Shown here piece after piece: positions 63,385 through 64,000 of a stretch of 64,000 nucleotides of DNA. The position numbers and the translations under genes were made by a program. Under the pieces are notes generated by a model, which was not told the origin of the DNA, did not search any database, and saw nothing but the letters and a program-made list of their open reading frames with translations. Source of the DNA: Natrinema saccharevitans (GTDB lineage Archaea; Halobacteriota; Halobacteria; Halobacteriales; Natrialbaceae); contig NZ_LWLN01000002.1 of the NCBI RefSeq assembly GCF_001953745.1, positions 1 through 64,000 on the forward strand, in the 5' to 3' direction. Every line of letters starts with the position of its first letter. Position 1 is the first letter of the stretch.

Positions 63385-63532
63385 TGTCGTCGACAAAGGA
63401 CTCGTCGAGAAAGGCGAGGTCGACAAACGAACGAACTACTACACGATCACAGCGCGTGGTCGGCGCGAACTCGAGGCCCGTCGGGAGTGGGAAAATCAGT
63501 ACGTCGGTGAGTTACTCTCGAGTTCGAAGTAA
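63347..63532 (+). pseudogene. PadR-family regulator, C-terminal fragment
   Basis: It reads EIHHGRLYPNLDDVVDKGLV then EKGEVDKRTNYYTITARGRR and ends REWENQYVGELLSSSK. It matches residues about 38-90 of the intact PadR gene at 63719 (EINHGRLYPNLDTVV, EKGQLDRRTNYYEI). The N-terminal 37 residues are gone. The junction lies at a shared sequence CCACGGACGACTGTA. Confidence 0.8.
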
Positions 63533-63718
63533 GACGATTACAACCGCTGAGCGTGCGCGCTGGATCGAATCCCTCGAGTACTCTATCACGGCCACAGTTT
63601 CAGGATATCGTGAATGATAAGAGAGGCAGCTAGTGGTATAAAGAACCGACTAGTTTGATTAGCTTACAGCTACGTACGTATGGTATAACAAATATCATCT
63701 GGCCTGAATGGCTGGGCC
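63533..63718 (+). other. Intergenic region with promoter of the PadR gene
   Basis: About 185 bp. TATAACAAAT near 63682-63691 lies 28-37 nt before the ATG at 63719 and is the likely TATA box. I see no gene. Confidence 0.45.
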
Positions 63719-63991
63719 ATGGACGACCTTACAGGATTCCAACGAGACCTGCTGTACGTGATCGCGGGCGCCGACCGCCCATCCGGACAGGATGTTAAAG
63801 ACGAGATCGAGCAGTACTACAGTTCAGAGATCAATCATGGTCGGCTGTATCCCAATCTCGATACGGTTGTGAATAAGGACCTTGTCGAGAAAGGACAACT
63901 CGACAGACGCACAAACTATTATGAGATTGCAGACGAGGGGGAGCAAGCGATCGAGGATCGCCGTGAGTGGGAATCACAATACATCGACTAA
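63719..63991 (+). CDS. PadR-family transcriptional regulator
   Basis: A complete 90-residue haloarchaeal PadR-type regulator. MDDLTGFQRDLLYVIAGADR begins the winged helix, SGQDVKDEIEQYYSSEINHG is the recognition part, and LYPNLDTVVNKDLVEKGQLD with RRTNYYEIADEGEQAI is the wing. Single-domain members of about 90 residues are common in this group. Target genes are unknown. A truncated paralogue lies 190 bp upstream. Confidence 0.85.
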   Translation: MDDLTGFQRDLLYVIAGADRPSGQDVKDEIEQYYSSEINHGRLYPNLDTVVNKDLVEKGQLDRRTNYYEIADEGEQAIEDRREWESQYID

Positions 63992-64000
63992 ACCGAGATC

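Noticed and set aside
1-64000. CRISPR arrays, tRNA and rRNA genes
   Set aside because: No regularly spaced direct repeats and no cloverleaf-like or rRNA sequence were noticed on reading through. A dedicated scan (for example tRNAscan-SE, Infernal) would settle this.

Overview
The window is haloarchaeal (class Halobacteria) DNA. It is GC-rich, its proteins are acidic, promoters are archaeal TATA boxes that often sit 25-30 nt before a leaderless start codon, and marker families include a RdfA/SMC-related pair, AbrB-PhoU regulators, short PadR regulators and haloarchaeal IS6-type transposases. I see no rRNA, tRNA or CRISPR. The frequent decay and IS copies suggest a plasmid, megaplasmid or chromosomal accessory region.

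Region 1 (1-42,311) is a catabolic region for CoA-activated acids. It holds acyl-CoA dehydrogenases, 3-hydroxyacyl-CoA dehydrogenases, enoyl-CoA hydratases, a thiolase, a class III CoA-transferase, AMP-forming CoA ligases, a 2-oxoacid dehydrogenase set (E1alpha, E1beta and E2 together, E3 15 kb away), HyuA/HyuB hydantoinase or ketone-carboxylase subunits, an acetoacetate-decarboxylase-like protein, F420-type luciferase-family oxidoreductases and an Lrp regulator. Many genes are broken by frameshifts, in-frame stops, deletions or fusions. A 21-bp palindrome, ATAAC-N11-GTTAT, occurs upstream of E3, the thiolase and one hydroxyacyl-CoA dehydrogenase, each time about 135-145 bp above the likely TATA box. 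At the end of this region lies the rdfA plus SMC-related ATPase pair linked to cell shape in haloarchaea.

Two decayed IS6-family copies in the same orientation (4,338-5,156 and 42,371-43,193) bracket about 37 kb. Both carry an 86-bp imperfect hairpin. A free copy (43,830) and half a copy (1,105) also occur.

Region 2 (43,364-58,413) is a phosphonate island. A tightly overlapping nine-gene operon on the minus strand runs phnG-H-I-J-K-L-M, then a TIM-barrel protein and a HAD hydrolase. A divergent plus-strand operon runs phnD-C-E, a hexapeptide transferase and an MFS transporter. Two divergent PhoU-domain regulators follow. PhnP and PhnN homologues are absent, so the TIM-barrel and HAD proteins are candidates for handling the cyclic ribose phosphate left by C-P cleavage.

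Region 3 (58,414-64,000) is a junction zone. It holds an MFS remnant, a class V aminotransferase, an arsenate-reductase-like phosphatase with a broken ArsR, an apparently intact IS with a 9-bp target duplication, and several small helix-turn-helix regulators, one of which is a microhomology fusion.
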